Assembly: GCA_050943335.1 (NCBI GenBank)
Contig: JBMNOZ010000027.1
Span: 1 to 14,387 of the forward strand
DNA length: 14,387 nt
Direction of reading: 5' to 3'
Source: JBMNOZ01 sp050943335
GTDB taxonomy: Bacteria; Bacillota; Desulfitobacteriia; Desulfitobacteriales; Syntrophobotulaceae
The position numbers and the translations under genes are program-made. Shown one piece after another: positions 13,217-14,387 of this stretch; positions within the stretch are counted from its first letter, which is position 1; each line of letters begins with the position of its first letter. The notes below the pieces were generated by a model, which saw nothing but the letters and a program-made list of their open reading frames with translations, was not told where the DNA came from and did no database searches.

Positions 13217-13972
13217 TTAAGTCACCAGGGAAAAATGCCCGTTATTTTGGAGGAGGTGGAGGGAGGATTTCGGTATAGCTAGATGCAACTTTTGATTAGT
13301 TTTCTTAATATTTCTAAAGGCTTTTTCAGAATAATACAGCTCTGTGGGACAGGTAATCCTCCTGCTTCTTTCTATATGGTTAAATTTCTGGTATTCCCTC
13401 ATCAACCTCAGGTAGAAAGTATTAACTTGCTTGTCCCAGACGGTGTGTATTAGGGCTAGGCTTTTTATTCTTTTTAGTCCTTTAAAAGTTGGAAATATGT
13501 CTAAAAGGGAGATCCAAAATTTATTTTTAGAAAAGTAATTGTATAGAAATCCAAAAAAATTCGTGCTGCAAAAATTTAGCCAAAAGGGTAGATAGATCAT
13601 GGTATCTATTAAATAGAGCTTTGTGACCCTGGTTGGGTTGCGAATAGCATAATCCAGAGCAAAAATGCCCCCTAGACAAAAACCGCACAATTCAAAATAT
13701 TTTAAATTTAAACTATTGGCAAAAGCGGTTATTAGGGCTTCTATTTCGGTAAAGTTAACCTTGGGCCAAAATCCTGATTTGCCATAACCGGGCAAATCAA
13801 GAGCCAGGATGGTTTTATTAGCCAAAAGTTTTCTCATGCTTTTTGTGGCAAAAATTCGGCCGTCTAAATTCAAACCGTGAAGACAGATAATAACCGGGGA
13901 ATTGCCATTTTCGTATCGGAAATAATGAATTTTATGCCCCTTATAATAAAAGGGTTTTTGTCTATAATCCAA
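13217..13972 (-). CDS. Alpha/beta hydrolase-like protein with Cys nucleophile position
   Basis: The 251-residue protein has the alpha/beta-hydrolase layout: VIICLHGLNLDGR (27-39), LDLPGYGKSGFW (59-69), nucleophile elbow GFCLGG with Cys99 where Ser is usual, and His246 in NNGHFSLVT. The acid is not obvious; Glu216 (YYSEKAF) sits near the expected place. The start is a TTG with AGGAGG 8 bases before it, overlapping the end of the SPASM gene by 11 bases. The protein stops only five residues after the catalytic His, so the usual last helix is missing. A helix-like continuation exists in another frame. It may be a Cys hydrolase, a non-catalytic relative, or a gene starting to decay. Confidence 0.8.
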   Translation of the reverse strand: MDYRQKPFYYKGHKIHYFRYENGNSPVIICLHGLNLDGRIFATKSMRKLLANKTILALDLPGYGKSGFWPKVNFTEIEALITAFANSLNLKYFELCGFCLGGIFALDYAIRNPTRVTKLYLIDTMIYLPFWLNFCSTNFFGFLYNYFSKNKFWISLLDIFPTFKGLKRIKSLALIHTVWDKQVNTFYLRLMREYQKFNHIERSRRITCPTELYYSEKAFRNIKKTNQKLHLAIPKSSLHLLQNNGHFSLVT

Positions 13973-14378
13973 GACTATCTCCTCCTAAAAGTTGATAGAA
14001 TTTTGGAAGTTTAACAGAAGTGTTTGCTGAAACAGGATTCATATTAGGATTTTTGGCTAAACAAAAACATTTTGGCCTTCCGCTTGCGTCATGCATTCTC
14101 TGCCATACCTCCTGAATATTATCAGTTAGAAGGTTGCCATATTTTAAGTCCAAAAAATCACATGGACCGTAATTGCCCTGAATATCCACATAACTGTGTT
14201 GAGAGCCGGCGCCGCACCCGAATTGCTCATCGGACTCAAAATAAGGGAAAACTGAGGCTTTGGTGTTAAAGCCCAAATTATATGTCGGCAACACTTGGGA
14301 TTTTGACCAAAATATATGTCGGTATTGAAGGATATTTCCGCCAATTAATCGAATCGGGACTTGGCATAATTTTCTGGT
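13962..14378 (-). CDS. Radical SAM/SPASM protein, C-terminal part, 5' end missing or disrupted
   Basis: The frame encodes a SPASM-type domain: FPYFESDEQFGCGAGSQHSY, followed by VDIQGNYGPCDF, LKYGNL and IQEVW, then GRPKCFCLAKN. The cysteines of GCGAG, GPCDF and KCFC are in the usual SPASM positions, where they bind an auxiliary iron-sulfur cluster. The radical SAM core (CxxxCxxC) should lie upstream, beyond the window. The frame is closed by TAA at 14379-14381, and no ATG exists below it; only a GTG at 14294 could start a 110-residue protein. In another frame the last bases read KPENYAKSRFD, which looks protein-like, so a frameshift near 14345 is likely. The gene overlaps the hydrolase gene by 11 bases. 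Confidence 0.68.
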   Translation of the reverse strand, partial: TRKLCQVPIRLIGGNILQYRHIFWSKSQVLPTYNLGFNTKASVFPYFESDEQFGCGAGSQHSYVDIQGNYGPCDFLDLKYGNLLTDNIQEVWQRMHDASGRPKCFCLAKNPNMNPVSANTSVKLPKFYQLLGGDSLGL

Positions 14379-14387
14379 TTACGGAGA

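Overview
The window looks like chromosomal DNA from an endospore-forming, fairly AT-rich member of the Bacillota, most likely class Clostridia. Evidence: a gatCAB operon for the indirect Gln/Asn-tRNA pathway, strong AGGAGG-type ribosome binding sites, frequent TTG/GTG start candidates, a CotD-like spore coat protein, YjcZ-like tiny sporulation proteins, and promoters matching the sporulation sigma-K consensus. No rRNA, tRNA, CRISPR array or insertion sequence was seen. No stretch over 300 bases lacks a gene.

Region 1 (1-6016, + strand): gatC (5' end cut off), gatA, gatB, an OFA-like MFS transporter, a CPBP-family membrane protease and an ExoA/Xth-type AP endonuclease, closely spaced. It ends in a strong hairpin terminator whose loop contains the endonuclease stop codon. 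Region 2 (6042-7284, - strand): a CotD-like coat protein gene, and upstream of it an EamA/DMT exporter gene broken by a frameshift at a run of eight A/T. Region 3 (7331-9761, + strand): a sigma-A promoter, a three-codon leader ORF, rtcB (3'-phosphate RNA ligase), a 51-residue four-cysteine protein, an alpha/beta hydrolase, a leftover C-terminus of a second, diverged RtcB, and a terminator.

Region 4 (9792-10974): the most distinctive part. Six very small ORFs are arranged divergently: two on the - strand and four on the + strand. Four encode 33-43 residue single-span proteins with nearly the same hydrophobic C-terminus. One encodes a 71-residue protein of about 37% Gly and 20% Trp with a W4-I5-F4 core, and one a 37-residue basic peptide. 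Both sides start from a textbook sigma-K promoter (AC, 16-17 bases, CATAnnnTA), pointing to expression in the mother cell late in sporulation. Two of the tiny proteins share an identical 20-residue C-terminus although 11 of the 20 codons differ silently, so the peptides are under selection.

Region 5 (11110-14387, - strand): a second MFS transporter with its own sigma-A promoter, a five-span membrane protein of unknown function, an alpha/beta hydrolase with Cys in place of the nucleophilic Ser, and the C-terminal part of a radical SAM/SPASM protein whose frame is blocked by a stop near the window edge. The hydrolase and SPASM genes overlap and are probably co-transcribed; both show signs of decay or sequence error.
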